Assembly (NCBI RefSeq): GCF_900105455.1
Contig: NZ_FNSF01000005.1
Span: 1,221,917-1,285,916, forward strand
Direction of reading: 5' to 3'
Origin: Tenacibaculum sp. MAR_2009_124
GTDB lineage: Bacteria; Bacteroidota; Bacteroidia; Flavobacteriales; Flavobacteriaceae
DNA length: 64,000 bases
A program made the translations under genes and the position numbers. The notes under the pieces were generated by a model, which saw nothing but the letters and a program-made list of their open reading frames with translations, did not search any database and was not told the DNA's origin. Numbering within the stretch: position 1 is the first letter of the stretch; every line of letters starts with the position of its first letter. Of the stretch, positions 9,930 to 19,274 are shown one piece after another.

Positions 9930-12900
9930 ATGAGGGGGATAGTTAAGTTATATGCTTTTCTATTATTAATGTGTTCTCAAGTAGGTTTTTCTCAATCAGT
10001 TAGTTTGCAGGATGGTTTTATTACACCTGCTCCATTGGGAACCATTGAGAATTCAGGAGAAGGAATAGCAAGTTTTAAGATTCAGGAAACCTCAGGGGCA
10101 AATGTCGAAGCTTTCGTATTTGGAGGTCAACCTAACGTTACAGTAACTATTGACTTAGGCGATTATATCAAGTTAAAGAGCGATGATATTTCTCTAATTA
10201 CAGGAACGTCCAATGATATAGATGTATTATCATTATTTGATATTACATATGTGTCAGCTGATAAAATCCTGAAATTTACACAGAAAGCAGAAATTCCTGC
10301 TGATCTTTTTGAAGAAGTAAGTTTTCCAATTGTGGTAACTCAAAATTCTTCACAAGGAGAAAGCCTTAATGGATTTAACGCAAATATTGCGGCATTAGGA
10401 ACGACTACAAATGCGTCAGGAAACACGAGCTTCTTTACTTATACATCTGGAGCTTCTTTAGATGTTATTAAGTCGGTGGTAAGTTTACCATCTGAGTTTA
10501 CTGTAGGAACGGTAATCAATTATGAAATTGAAGTTACCAATTCAGGAAATGAAGAAATTACTAACATTGAAGTTGCCGATTTAGGTGCAACCATTATTTC
10601 AGGAAACCCTATTGCGAGTTTATCGCCAGGTGATTCAGCAACTGTTACAGCGAGTTATACATTAACTCAGGCTGATATAGATAATGGAAGTTATAGTAAT
10701 ACAGCAACGGTTACAGGAGATAGTTCTTTTGGAACAGATGATGTAACATCAACATCAGATGCTGGAACGGATGAAAACGGAAATGAGATTACAGATCCAT
10801 TAACTGTTGATGGTCCAGATGCTGATACTGATCCAACAAACGATTCTACAGATATTGATTTATCAAGTGGGCAGAGCCCAAGTATGACTTTAATTAAGAG
10901 TGTAACTTCTAATGGTCCATACTCAGCAGGCTCTATGTTAACTTATGAGTTAGTGGTTACCAATACAGGTACAGTTACCTTAAGTAATATTGAAGTAGCT
11001 GATGCAGGAGCAACAATCACTTCAGGGAATCCAATCGCGAGTTTAGCACCGGGAGCCTCGGCTACAGTGATGGCTAGTTATACATTAATTCAGTCAGATA
11101 TAGATAGTGGTAGTTATAGTAACTCGGCTACAGTAACTGGAGATAGTACAAATGGAACAGACGATGTAACATCAACATCAGATGCTGGAACAGATGAAAA
11201 TGGAAATGAAATTACAGATCCATTAACTGTTGATGGTCCAGATGCTGATACAGATCCAACGAATGACGATACCGTAATAAACTTATCTGGTTCAATGACC
11301 TTGATTAAGAGTGTAACATCATCAAGTCCTTATAATGTTGGTGATACTATTAATTATGAATTGGTTGTTACTAATACTGGTTCTATTACAATTACAAATA
11401 TTGAAGTAACAGATCTAGGAGCAACAATTACGTCTGGAAATCCAATAGCGAGTTTAGCAGCAGGAGAATCAGCTACCATAACGGCAAGTTATTTATTAAC
11501 ACAATCTGATATCAATTCTGGAAGTTATAGCAATACGGCTACTGCCACAGGTGATGTTTCTGGAGGTACAGATAATGTAGGAGTAACATCTGATGCTGGA
11601 ACAGATGAGAATGGAGATGTGATTACTGATCCATTAACTGTTGACGGACCAGACACAGATACAGATCCTACAAATGATGCGACATATCTTGATTTGACAG
11701 AAGGTAATGGGCCAAGTATGACTATGATAAAAAGTGTAACGTCTAATGGACCTTATGCAGCAGGCTCTATGTTAACTTATGAGTTAGTAGTTACCAATAA
11801 TGGTGGTGTTTTATTAACTAATATTGAGGTAACAGATTTAGGAGCAACAATTACTTCTGGAAATCCAATAGCGAGTTTAGCGGTTGGAGAGTCAGCTACA
11901 GTAACAGCAACTTATACATTAACTCAATCAGATATTGATAATGGAAGTTATAGTAACTCTGCGACGGCAACGGGCGATAGCCCTAACGGAACAGATGATG
12001 TAACTGTAGAATCAGATGCTGGAACCGATGAAAATGGAAATGAAATTACAGATCCATTGAATGTTGATGGTCCAGATGCTGATACAGATACTACAAATGA
12101 CGATACAGTGATTAACTTATCTGGTTCAATGACCATGATAAAGAGTGTGACTTCAAATGGTCCTTACTCAGTTGGTGGTACAATTACGTATGAATTGGTA
12201 GTTACAAATACTGGAGCTACAACAATTACAAACATTGAGGTAACGGACTTAGGAGCAACAATTACATCTGGAAATCCAATAGCTAGTTTGGCACCAGGAG
12301 CTTCAGCTACAGTAATGGCGAGTTATACGATTACACAATCGGACCTTGATAGTGGAAATTATACAAATACTGCTACTGCTACTGGAGATGTTTCAGGAGG
12401 GACTGATAATGTTGGGGTAACATCAGATGCTGGAACTGACGAAAATGGAGATGAAATTACAGATCCATTAACTGTTGATGGTCCAGATGCTGATACTGAT
12501 CCAACAAACGATGCAACTGATATTGATTTAACTGAAGGTCAAACTTCAAGTATGACTTTAATTAAGAGTGTAACTTCTAGTGGACCATATTCAGCAGGAT
12601 CAACAATTACGTATGAGTTAGTAGTAACTAATACAGGTACATTAACTTTAAGTAATATTGAGGTAACTGATCCGGGAGCAACAATTATTTCTGGAAATCC
12701 AATAACTAGTTTAGCTCCAGGAAATTCAGCAACTGTAACCGCTGCTTATACATTAACGCAGTCAGATCTTGATAATGGAAGTTATAGTAACTCGGCAACA
12801 GCAACAGGAGACAGTACTACTGGAACTGATGATGTGACTGTTGAGTCTGATGCAGGAACTGATGAGAATGGAGATGAAATTTCTGATCCGTTAAATGTTG

Positions 12901-14096
12901 ATGGTCCAGATACAGATACAGACCCAACAAATGATGATACTGTATTGAATTTATCTGGTTCGATGACTTTAATTAAAAGTGTAACTTCTTCTGGACCTTA
13001 TGAGGTAGGAGATGTGTTAACTTATGAATTAGTTGTTACGAATACAGGAACAGTAACATTAACAAATATTGAGGTAACTGATCCAGGAGCAACAATTACA
13101 TCTGGAAATCCAATAGCTAGTTTAGCGCCAGGAGCTTCGGCAACTGTGTTCGCTAGTTATACATTAACAGAGTCAGATATTACTACTGGAAGTTATAGTA
13201 ATACAGCTACCGCAACAGGTGATAGCCCAAGTGGAACAGACGATGTAACAGTAGGTTCCGATGCGGGTACAGATGAGGATGGAAATCCAATTTCTGATCC
13301 ATTAAATGTTGATGGTCCAGATGCTGATACAGATCCAACGAATGATGCTACCGATATTGATTTAACTAATGGAGGGAGTGGAAATAATTCAAGTATGACA
13401 TTAATCAAGAGTGTGACCTCTATTGGGCCATATGATGTTGGTTCTATGATTACTTATGAGTTAGTGGTAACCAATACAGGACAAACCACACTTTCTAATA
13501 TTGAAGTTACTGATTTAGGAGCAACAATTACGTCTGGCAATCCAATAGCTAGTTTAACACCAGGAGAATCGGCTACGGTAACAGCTCAGTACGCAGTAAC
13601 ACAGTTGAATCTTGATAATGGAAGTTATAGTAATATTGCTACAGCGACAGGAGACAGTCCAGATGGAACGGATGATGTAAGTGTAACTTCTGATGCTGGA
13701 ACAGATGAGTTCGGAAATACAATAACGGATCCTTTAACGGTTGATGGCCCAGATATTGGTAATGACCCAACAGATGATGCCACTTACCTAATTTTAAATA
13801 CATGTTTACATATTTATAACGAGTTTAGTCCAAATGGTGACGGTGTTAACGAGTATTTTAAAATTGATTGTATTACAAATTATCCAAATAACACAGTTGA
13901 AATATTTAACAGATGGGGTAATCTTGTATTTAGAGTTGAAGGATATAATAATAATACAATTTCATTCACCGGAAAATCCAGAGGTAGAGCAAATGTGCAG
14001 GTAGATGAGGAGTTACCAACGGGAACATATTTTTATATGGTCGATTTAGGTAACGGAAGCGATGTGTTAAAAGGGTGGCTATATCTTAACCGATAG
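9930..14096 (+). CDS. T9SS-exported repeat protein with eight DUF11-type domains and a type B sorting domain
   Basis: The 1388-residue protein has a Sec signal peptide (MRGIVKLYAFLLLMCSQVGFS|Q). An N-terminal domain homologous to that of the 4349 gene follows (shared QETSG and PNVTVTIDLGD). Eight DUF11-type beta-sandwich repeats (TIGR01451-like, core MTLIKSVTS...YELVVTNTG...NIEVTD) come next. The last 95 residues are a type IX secretion type B C-terminal domain: FSPNGDGVNEYFKI, EIFNRWGNLVF, GTYFYMVDLG and a final KGWLYLNR. In this family that domain directs export across the outer membrane. The porP/sprF-like and ompA-like genes follow within 40 bp, the usual arrangement for type B substrates. 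Probably a surface adhesin. Confidence 0.92.
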   Translation: MRGIVKLYAFLLLMCSQVGFSQSVSLQDGFITPAPLGTIENSGEGIASFKIQETSGANVEAFVFGGQPNVTVTIDLGDYIKLKSDDISLITGTSNDIDVLSLFDITYVSADKILKFTQKAEIPADLFEEVSFPIVVTQNSSQGESLNGFNANIAALGTTTNASGNTSFFTYTSGASLDVIKSVVSLPSEFTVGTVINYEIEVTNSGNEEITNIEVADLGATIISGNPIASLSPGDSATVTASYTLTQADIDNGSYSNTATVTGDSSFGTDDVTSTSDAGTDENGNEITDPLTVDGPDADTDPTNDSTDIDLSSGQSPSMTLIKSVTSNGPYSAGSMLTYELVVTNTGTVTLSNIEVADAGATITSGNPIASLAPGASATVMASYTLIQSDIDSGSYSNSATVTGDSTNGTDDVTSTSDAGTDENGNEITDPLTVDGPDADTDPTNDDTVINLSGSMTLIKSVTSSSPYNVGDTINYELVVTNTGSITITNIEVTDLGATITSGNPIASLAAGESATITASYLLTQSDINSGSYSNTATATGDVSGGTDNVGVTSDAGTDENGDVITDPLTVDGPDTDTDPTNDATYLDLTEGNGPSMTMIKSVTSNGPYAAGSMLTYELVVTNNGGVLLTNIEVTDLGATITSGNPIASLAVGESATVTATYTLTQSDIDNGSYSNSATATGDSPNGTDDVTVESDAGTDENGNEITDPLNVDGPDADTDTTNDDTVINLSGSMTMIKSVTSNGPYSVGGTITYELVVTNTGATTITNIEVTDLGATITSGNPIASLAPGASATVMASYTITQSDLDSGNYTNTATATGDVSGGTDNVGVTSDAGTDENGDEITDPLTVDGPDADTDPTNDATDIDLTEGQTSSMTLIKSVTSSGPYSAGSTITYELVVTNTGTLTLSNIEVTDPGATIISGNPITSLAPGNSATVTAAYTLTQSDLDNGSYSNSATATGDSTTGTDDVTVESDAGTDENGDEISDPLNVDGPDTDTDPTNDDTVLNLSGSMTLIKSVTSSGPYEVGDVLTYELVVTNTGTVTLTNIEVTDPGATITSGNPIASLAPGASATVFASYTLTESDITTGSYSNTATATGDSPSGTDDVTVGSDAGTDEDGNPISDPLNVDGPDADTDPTNDATDIDLTNGGSGNNSSMTLIKSVTSIGPYDVGSMITYELVVTNTGQTTLSNIEVTDLGATITSGNPIASLTPGESATVTAQYAVTQLNLDNGSYSNIATATGDSPDGTDDVSVTSDAGTDEFGNTITDPLTVDGPDIGNDPTDDATYLILNTCLHIYNEFSPNGDGVNEYFKIDCITNYPNNTVEIFNRWGNLVFRVEGYNNNTISFTGKSRGRANVQVDEELPTGTYFYMVDLGNGSDVLKGWLYLNR
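10458..13795 (+). repeat. Eight DUF11-type repeats in an alternating two-domain pattern
   Basis: The repeat marker (codons for M-T-L-I-K or equivalent) starts at 10458, 10884, 11295, 11718, 12129, 12552, 12963 and 13395. The spacings are 426, 411, 423, 411, 423, 411 and 432 bp. The strict 411/423 alternation shows that the unit of duplication was a pair of domains (834 bp). Short units end in NLSGS before the next marker and long units in a DLTEG-type linker. Confidence 0.85.
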
Positions 14097-14132
14097 TCAC
14101 TTAGGTATAAAATTTTCAAATAGAGTGAAAAC

Positions 14133-15056
14133 ATGAAGAGAATAATAAGATTATATTTTTTTCTTACAGTAATGGGCCTTGTTGAGTTAACCGCTCAACA
14201 GGATCCTCATTACACCCAATATATGTTCAATACAATGAGTGTGAATCCTGCTTATGCTGGTTCACGAGGTCATGCGGTAATTACTGCACTGGGTAGAGCT
14301 CAGTGGGTTGGATTTAATGGTGCTCCAGACACCCAAAATTTAAGTTTTGACACACCTCTTGGCTATTCTGGCCTTGGGTTGGGAATAAATTTGTTAAATG
14401 ATAAAATAGGACCGTCGGATGAATTTTATTTCGATGCAAATGGTTCTTATAGTATCGAAACTGGACATCAAGGAAACTTATCGTTCGGATTAAGATTAGG
14501 AGGTAGAATTTTAAACATTGATTGGTCGAAAGGACAGGTTGATGAAAATGAACCAATTTTTGCAAATAATATTAGTGGTAGATTTTTGCCTACTATTGGT
14601 GCAGGAGTTTATTACCATCAACCAAAATGGTATGTTGGTTTATCTGTACCTAACTTCTTGAAATCTGAACATTATGATGGAAACCTTCAATCGCTTCAAA
14701 CAACAGCAGTAGAAAGAATGCACTTTTATTTTATTGGAGGGTATGTGTTTGATTTATCAGAGAGTATAAAGTTAAAACCTGCAACGTTGTTAAAGGCCGT
14801 ATCAGGTGCTCCTGTTTCATTGGATATTTCTGCGACTGTAATGTTTAATGAGAAATTTAGAACAGGTATTGCATGGAGATGGGATGATTCCATTAGTGTG
14901 TTATTAGGATTTCAAGTTAGTGATTCTTTCTTGATAGGGTATGCGTACGATCTTACAACAACAAATTATAATGTAACAAACTCGGGAACGCATGAGGTAA
15001 TGATACGTTATGATATATTCAAAGAGTTAAAGTATAGATCTCCAAGATTTTTCTAA
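14133..15056 (+). CDS. PorP/SprF family type IX secretion membrane protein
   Basis: The 307-residue protein has a signal peptide ending in ELTA and the family hallmark QQDPHYTQYMFNTMSVNPAYAGS at its mature N-terminus (quoted in part by its key residues Q-D-P-x-Y-T-Q-Y-M and N-P-A-Y-A-G). The rest is a run of amphipathic beta strands typical of an outer-membrane barrel. PorP/SprF proteins are outer-membrane partners of T9SS; paralogues are often paired with one specific type B substrate. It lies 36 bp after the 9930 gene, whose product carries a type B sorting domain, and 11 bp before an OmpA-family gene. It is more likely a substrate-dedicated paralogue than the core gliding SprF. Confidence 0.92.
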   Translation: MKRIIRLYFFLTVMGLVELTAQQDPHYTQYMFNTMSVNPAYAGSRGHAVITALGRAQWVGFNGAPDTQNLSFDTPLGYSGLGLGINLLNDKIGPSDEFYFDANGSYSIETGHQGNLSFGLRLGGRILNIDWSKGQVDENEPIFANNISGRFLPTIGAGVYYHQPKWYVGLSVPNFLKSEHYDGNLQSLQTTAVERMHFYFIGGYVFDLSESIKLKPATLLKAVSGAPVSLDISATVMFNEKFRTGIAWRWDDSISVLLGFQVSDSFLIGYAYDLTTTNYNVTNSGTHEVMIRYDIFKELKYRSPRFF

Positions 15057-15067
15057 TTAAACAAGTC

Positions 15068-17125
15068 ATGAGAATAAAATTACATTATAAAAAGTTACTT
15101 GTTTTGTGTATGTGTGTTAGTATTAATTCTTACGCACAAAGTAGAAGAGTGGCAGATAGGTATTTCAATGAGTTTTCTTATGTACGTTCAGCTGAACTGT
15201 ATAAGGATATATATAATGAGAAGGGTGATGACTCAAAGCACGTGCTGTCGAGGCTAGCCGATTCATATTATAACAATGCAGATGTTAAAGAAGCTGAGGT
15301 ATGGTATAGTAAATTGGTAGAGAAATATAAAGATGAACTATCAGATGCATATTTATTTAAATATGCTCAGGTATTGAGAAGTACAGGGAAGTATAAGAAG
15401 TCAGATTCAATATTAAAATCATTAAAATCTTTACCTGACAATATTGTAAAAAGTGGAATGAAGAGTTCAGAATACATTTTAGAGCATTCTAAAATGAAGG
15501 AAGAGCGAATTAGTGTTAGTAACTTAGCGATTAATTCTGAGTATTCTGATTACGGAGGGTTTATTCTCGATGGAAATGCGTATTTTACTTCATCAGCTTT
15601 TAATACAAATTTGAAGCAGAAAATATATGATTGGAACAACCAACCGTTCCTTAATATATACAAAGCAAAAACTAAAGTACAGCCCTTAGATTGGAGTAAA
15701 AAAGATACGGTTTTAGTATTAAACGAGGCTAAAATGATTAGTGCTCCGATTACGACAGAGTACCATGAAGGAAAACCAGTTTTTACCAAGGATGGAAAAA
15801 CTATGTATTTTACTAGAAATAACTTTGATGGTAAAAGAGTACGAAAAGACAAAAAGAAAATTGTAAACCTTAAGGTTTTTAAAGCATCTTTGGTTGATGG
15901 TATTTGGGTAAATGTTGTTGAACTTCCTTTTAATAGTGATGAATATTCAGTTGGACATCCAGTTTTAAGTCCAGATGAAAAAATATTGTATTTTACCTCT
16001 GATATGCCAGGAGGTGAAGGTATGACTGATCTATATATGGTAGAAATCTATGCTGAAGATAATTATGGAGTTCCAAAAAATTTAGGAGACAGAATTAATA
16101 CTCGTGGACGAGAGGAGTTTCCATATGTTGGAAAGGACGGAACCTTATATTTTTCATCTGATGGTCATACTGGTTTAGGTTTGTTAGATATTTTTCAAAC
16201 GAAACTGAATGAAAATAGTGAAAATAACGAGGTTATAAACCTAGGAGAACCCTTAAATAGTAACCGAGATGATTTTGCTTTTTTTATAAATGATGAAGGA
16301 AAATATGGTTTTTTCTCTTCAAATAGAGATAAAGGCAAGGGAAGTGATGACATTTATAGTTTTTTCATTTATTCGGTACCACCACCTTGTACGAATGAAA
16401 TAAGTGGTCATGTGGTTGATTCAAAAACAAAAACGAATGTCTCATATGCTACCATTTCCTTATTAAACGAAAGTGGAGAAATAATTGAAGAAGTTTTATC
16501 GGATGAAAACGGTATGTATAACTTAGAGAAAGTTCCATGCGACTCTAAATACACTATAAGTTCTAAAAAATTCGATTACGAGCCATCTAAGAGAAATGTA
16601 GAATTGTCATCTAAAGCGATTCGTGATTTTGATATGACTCTAGATAAGTTGATTGTTGGAGATCGTATTGATTTAAAACCAATTTATTTTGATTTAGATA
16701 AATACGCTATCCGTGATGATGCGAAGTATGAATTAGAAAAGCTTTATAGAGTAATGACAAATCACCCTGAGTTAGTTATCAGAATTGAATCTCACACTGA
16801 TAGTTGGGGTAAAGCAGCTTATAATTTAAGACTTTCTCAAAACAGAGCAAGTTCTACTAGAGAATACCTTATTGAAAGAGGTATCGATAGAGAAAGAATT
16901 ATGAGTGCACAAGGTTTTGGAGAATCTAAACTTCTGAATAACTGTAATGATGAAAATCAAAGAAAGTGTTCTAAAGAAGAACATCAGTTAAATAGAAGAT
17001 CATATTTTATCATTATCGATGGTAAAGAAGCCATGGAAGATAGAGTAGAAAAGGAAAGGCTAAAGGCAATGAAAGAAATTCAAGACAGAAGAGCTAAAAT
17101 TAAGAAGCTAAGAGAGAATAAGTAA
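15068..17125 (+). CDS. OmpA-family protein with TPR-like, PD40 and carboxypeptidase-regulatory domains
   Basis: The 685-residue exported protein has a signal peptide ending in NSYA|Q. An N-terminal TPR-like helical region covers residues about 25-145. WD40-like PD40 motifs follow (SVGHPVLSPDEKILYFTS and EEFPYVGKDGTLYFSSDG). A carboxypeptidase regulatory-like beta-sandwich (ISGHVVDSKTKTNVSYATIS) sits near residues 445-525. A C-terminal OmpA peptidoglycan-binding domain follows (IYFDLDKYAIRDDA, IESHTDSWG, NLRLSQNRASST). The same four-domain order is found in proteins encoded beside porP/sprF in Bacteroidota. It probably anchors the PorP-like partner to peptidoglycan. The tail is lysine- and arginine-rich. 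Confidence 0.93.
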   Translation: MRIKLHYKKLLVLCMCVSINSYAQSRRVADRYFNEFSYVRSAELYKDIYNEKGDDSKHVLSRLADSYYNNADVKEAEVWYSKLVEKYKDELSDAYLFKYAQVLRSTGKYKKSDSILKSLKSLPDNIVKSGMKSSEYILEHSKMKEERISVSNLAINSEYSDYGGFILDGNAYFTSSAFNTNLKQKIYDWNNQPFLNIYKAKTKVQPLDWSKKDTVLVLNEAKMISAPITTEYHEGKPVFTKDGKTMYFTRNNFDGKRVRKDKKKIVNLKVFKASLVDGIWVNVVELPFNSDEYSVGHPVLSPDEKILYFTSDMPGGEGMTDLYMVEIYAEDNYGVPKNLGDRINTRGREEFPYVGKDGTLYFSSDGHTGLGLLDIFQTKLNENSENNEVINLGEPLNSNRDDFAFFINDEGKYGFFSSNRDKGKGSDDIYSFFIYSVPPPCTNEISGHVVDSKTKTNVSYATISLLNESGEIIEEVLSDENGMYNLEKVPCDSKYTISSKKFDYEPSKRNVELSSKAIRDFDMTLDKLIVGDRIDLKPIYFDLDKYAIRDDAKYELEKLYRVMTNHPELVIRIESHTDSWGKAAYNLRLSQNRASSTREYLIERGIDRERIMSAQGFGESKLLNNCNDENQRKCSKEEHQLNRRSYFIIIDGKEAMEDRVEKERLKAMKEIQDRRAKIKKLRENK

Positions 17126-17173
17126 TTCTCTATAACAATTATAACTTGGGTCAATAGAGCCCCCATTATGTTT

Positions 17174-17208
17174 GAAAGTCGTTTGTTTTTATTTATCAAA
17201 CGACTTTC
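17174..17208. terminator. Bidirectional terminator between convergent genes
   Basis: A perfect 12-bp stem (17174-17185 with 17197-17208) has an 11-base AT-rich loop. It lies between the convergent OmpA-family gene and the mscS-like gene, so it can serve both. Confidence 0.75.
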
Positions 17209-17233
17209 TTAATTTACAATGTTTTGTTATGTG

Positions 17234-18040
17234 TTATGCTTTTTTCTGAATTTCAACGGCATGAGGATAAGGAATTTCAATACCAGCTTTGTCTAAAGCA
17301 ATTTTTACATTTTCAGTGGTTTCAAAATAAATATCCCAATAATGAGCTACATCTACCCATGGTCGGACAGCAAAGTTAACAGAGCTATCAGCTAGTTCCG
17401 AAACGTTTACAGTAGGAGCAGGATTTGATAACACTTTATCATTAGAAGTTAATACACCCATTAAAATTTCTTTTGTTTGCTTTATATCTGCATCATAAGA
17501 AACACCAAAGGTTAAATCTATACGAAGTTTGCCTTCTTTTGTATAGTTAATTATGTTTCCATTTGATAAAGCTCCGTTGGGAATAATCGCTAATTTATTA
17601 TCTGGTGTATTGACATGAGTGGTAAATATCTGAATTTCTTTAACAACACCTGTTACGCCTTGAGCTTCTATTAGGTCTCCTGTTTTAAATGGTTTAAATA
17701 TCATTATTAAAGTTCCACCTGCAAAATTTGATAATGAACCTTGTAGTGCTAAACCAATAGCTAAACCAGCAGCACCAAGAATAGCTGCGAAAGAAGTAGT
17801 AGCAACTCCGAGTTTTGAAATAACCGTTACAAATAGTAAGGCTTTTAGTGCCCACCCTAATAAATCACCTAAAAACTTTTGTAATGTGATATCCACATTT
17901 TGTTTTTTCATTACTTTTTTAACTCCCGTAACAACTAATTTTATGAGAAATAACCCAATAATTAGAATAGCTAATGCTGTAATAGCCTTCGGAGCATAGT
18001 CCATTAACAATTCCTTTGTCTTTTCAATGTACTGTTCCAT
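17234..18040 (-). CDS. Small-conductance mechanosensitive channel (MscS family)
   Basis: The 268-residue protein matches the small MscS subfamily. Three transmembrane segments are followed by the pore helix GAAGLAIGLALQGSLSNFAGG and the beta domain entry FKPFKTGDLIEAQGVTGVV. The conserved IPNGALSNGNIIN segment and a C-terminal alpha/beta domain follow. The glycine- and alanine-rich TM3 is the gating helix. These channels release solutes on hypo-osmotic shock in the inner membrane. It is transcribed alone or with its minus-strand neighbours. Confidence 0.95.
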   Translation of the reverse strand: MEQYIEKTKELLMDYAPKAITALAILIIGLFLIKLVVTGVKKVMKKQNVDITLQKFLGDLLGWALKALLFVTVISKLGVATTSFAAILGAAGLAIGLALQGSLSNFAGGTLIMIFKPFKTGDLIEAQGVTGVVKEIQIFTTHVNTPDNKLAIIPNGALSNGNIINYTKEGKLRIDLTFGVSYDADIKQTKEILMGVLTSNDKVLSNPAPTVNVSELADSSVNFAVRPWVDVAHYWDIYFETTENVKIALDKAGIEIPYPHAVEIQKKA

Positions 18041-18096
18041 TTTTTTAAAATAATTAATTTAATAGTTAATATTGATTTGTAGTAGTGTTAATGTAC

Positions 18097-18459
18097 TTAA
18101 CTCATTTTTAATAATAATAAAATAAAAGTTATAAGTGCTGGTAAGGACTGTATGTATAATATTTTCTTTTTTCCTGTTGAATAGGAACCATAAAGACCAG
18201 CAATAAATACGCATAAAGTAAAAAAAATAGCGATATCTACTTTTTGAGAAATCATTGACCAAATAAATCCGGCGGCCAAAAAACCATTATACAACCCCTG
18301 ATTTGCTGCCAAAGTTTTCGTGTCTTTTGCAAATTGTTCATCTCTTATGCCAAAGGCTTTTCTACCCTTTGGCGTTGTCCATAAAAACATTTCTAATACT
18401 AAAATATAAATATGTATTAGAGCTAAAATACCGATAAAGAAATTTTGAAGTAAGTTCAT
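18097..18459 (-). CDS. DUF1304 family small membrane protein
   Basis: The 120-residue protein has four predicted membrane helices. It carries the features I associate with DUF1304: an N-terminal helix ending in HIYILVLEMFLW, then TPKGRKAFG and ANQGLYNGFLAAGF. No biochemical function is established. It lies between the mscS-like gene and dodecin on the same strand; a hairpin at 18468-18497 separates it from dodecin. Confidence 0.8.
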   Translation of the reverse strand: MNLLQNFFIGILALIHIYILVLEMFLWTTPKGRKAFGIRDEQFAKDTKTLAANQGLYNGFLAAGFIWSMISQKVDIAIFFTLCVFIAGLYGSYSTGKKKILYIQSLPALITFILLLLKMS

Positions 18460-18467
18460 GGCATAAA

Positions 18468-18497
18468 AATATGCGATTTCTTAAGAAATCGCATATT
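18468..18497 (-). terminator. Perfect 30-bp palindrome after dodecin
   Basis: Both halves of 15 bases are exactly complementary, with the centre between 18482 and 18483. Read on the minus strand it follows the dodecin stop codon by 21 bp and is followed by a T-rich stretch, as expected for a dodecin terminator. It also lies only about 9 bp before the DUF1304 start, so it could act as an operator. Confidence 0.55.
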
Positions 18498-18518
18498 AAA
18501 TACCTGATATTTTCAGAA

Positions 18519-18719
18519 TTAGACTACTTCAAAAGTAACCTTTAAGTTAACTCTGAATTCTGCAACTTCGTCATTGTTGACAACCACACTTTGCGATTGA
18601 ACAAAGGCCGACCTAATGTTTTTTACAGATTTAGAAGCATTTTTAATTGCTTTTTTTGTAGCGTCTTCCCAGCTTTTGTCTGAATTAGCTAAGATTTCGA
18701 TAACTTTCATTATTGCCAT
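18519..18719 (-). CDS. Dodecin family flavin-binding protein
   Basis: The 66-residue protein has the dodecin beta-alpha-beta-beta layout: VIEILANSDKSWEDATKKAI, then the helix, then a strand ending in RVNLKVTFEVV. Bacterial dodecins form hollow dodecamers that store flavins. The usual flavin-stacking Trp is visible in KSWEDA. The length is normal for the family. A second in-frame Met lies at residue 4 (MAIMKV), so the start could be 9 bases later. Confidence 0.92.
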   Translation of the reverse strand: MAIMKVIEILANSDKSWEDATKKAIKNASKSVKNIRSAFVQSQSVVVNNDEVAEFRVNLKVTFEVV

Positions 18720-18813
18720 GATTTTTTGTTTAAATGATTGAATAACAGTAAATATAATAAAATGAAAGGAACAAGTGTTAAAACTTCAATGTTAAATTAA
18801 TGTTACCAAAATG

Positions 18814-18844
18814 TTGCTTATGTGTAAAATAGATGTTATATTCG
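18814..18844 (+). promoter_or_regulatory. Promoter for the 18877 gene
   Basis: TTG at 18814-18816 is followed by a 20-base spacer and TATATTCG at 18837-18844. This matches the Bacteroidota -33/-7 pattern (TTG, TAnnTTTG) except for one base. The start codon lies about 32 bp downstream. Confidence 0.6.
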
Positions 18845-18876
18845 TAAAATAAATGTTAATGATTTAAATGTTAGAT

Positions 18877-19221
18877 ATGAAAAAAATAATTGTTTTAGCT
18901 TGTATGTTATGCTTCGTTGCTGTGCAAGCTCAAGTAGAACCGAAATACGAAAAAGCAGGTGATTTAGTAAAAGCGACATATTTTTATAAAGATGGAACTG
19001 TAAAAGAACAAGGCTTTTTTAAGAATAAAAAACTTGAAGGAACTTGGCTTACTTTTGATAAAGAAGGTAATAAAACAGCCATTGCTCATTATACGGAAGG
19101 TAAAAAAACAGGTAAATGGTTTATGTGGCATAAAGAAGGTCTAAGAGAAATTGATTACAAAGATTATACAATTGCTAGTGTCCAAACTTGGAAAGAAGAA
19201 ACCAAGATCGCTGTAAAGTAA
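18877..19221 (+). CDS. Small exported protein with MORN-type (YwqK-like) repeats
   Basis: I prefer the ATG at 18877 (MKKIIVLACMLCFVAVQA|Q, a normal signal peptide) to the in-frame ATG nine bases upstream. The mature protein of about 95 residues has repeats of the form YKDGTVKEQGFFKNKKLEGTW and YTEGKKTGKWFMWHKEG. These are the MORN_2 motifs that databases label antitoxin component YwqK. In Bacteroidota most such proteins are periplasmic or surface proteins, so the antitoxin label should not be trusted. It has its own promoter and terminator. The function is unknown. Confidence 0.8.
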   Translation: MKKIIVLACMLCFVAVQAQVEPKYEKAGDLVKATYFYKDGTVKEQGFFKNKKLEGTWLTFDKEGNKTAIAHYTEGKKTGKWFMWHKEGLREIDYKDYTIASVQTWKEETKIAVK

Positions 19222-19243
19222 TATCTAAATGAATATAAAAAAG

Positions 19244-19274
19244 AAAACCGAGTAAATTAATACTCGGTTTTTTT
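19244..19274. terminator. Bidirectional rho-independent terminator
   Basis: An 11-bp perfect stem (19244-19254 with 19261-19271) with a 6-base loop is flanked by A-runs on one side and T-runs on the other. It sits between the convergent MORN-protein and RNase H genes and overlaps the last bases of the latter. Confidence 0.85.
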
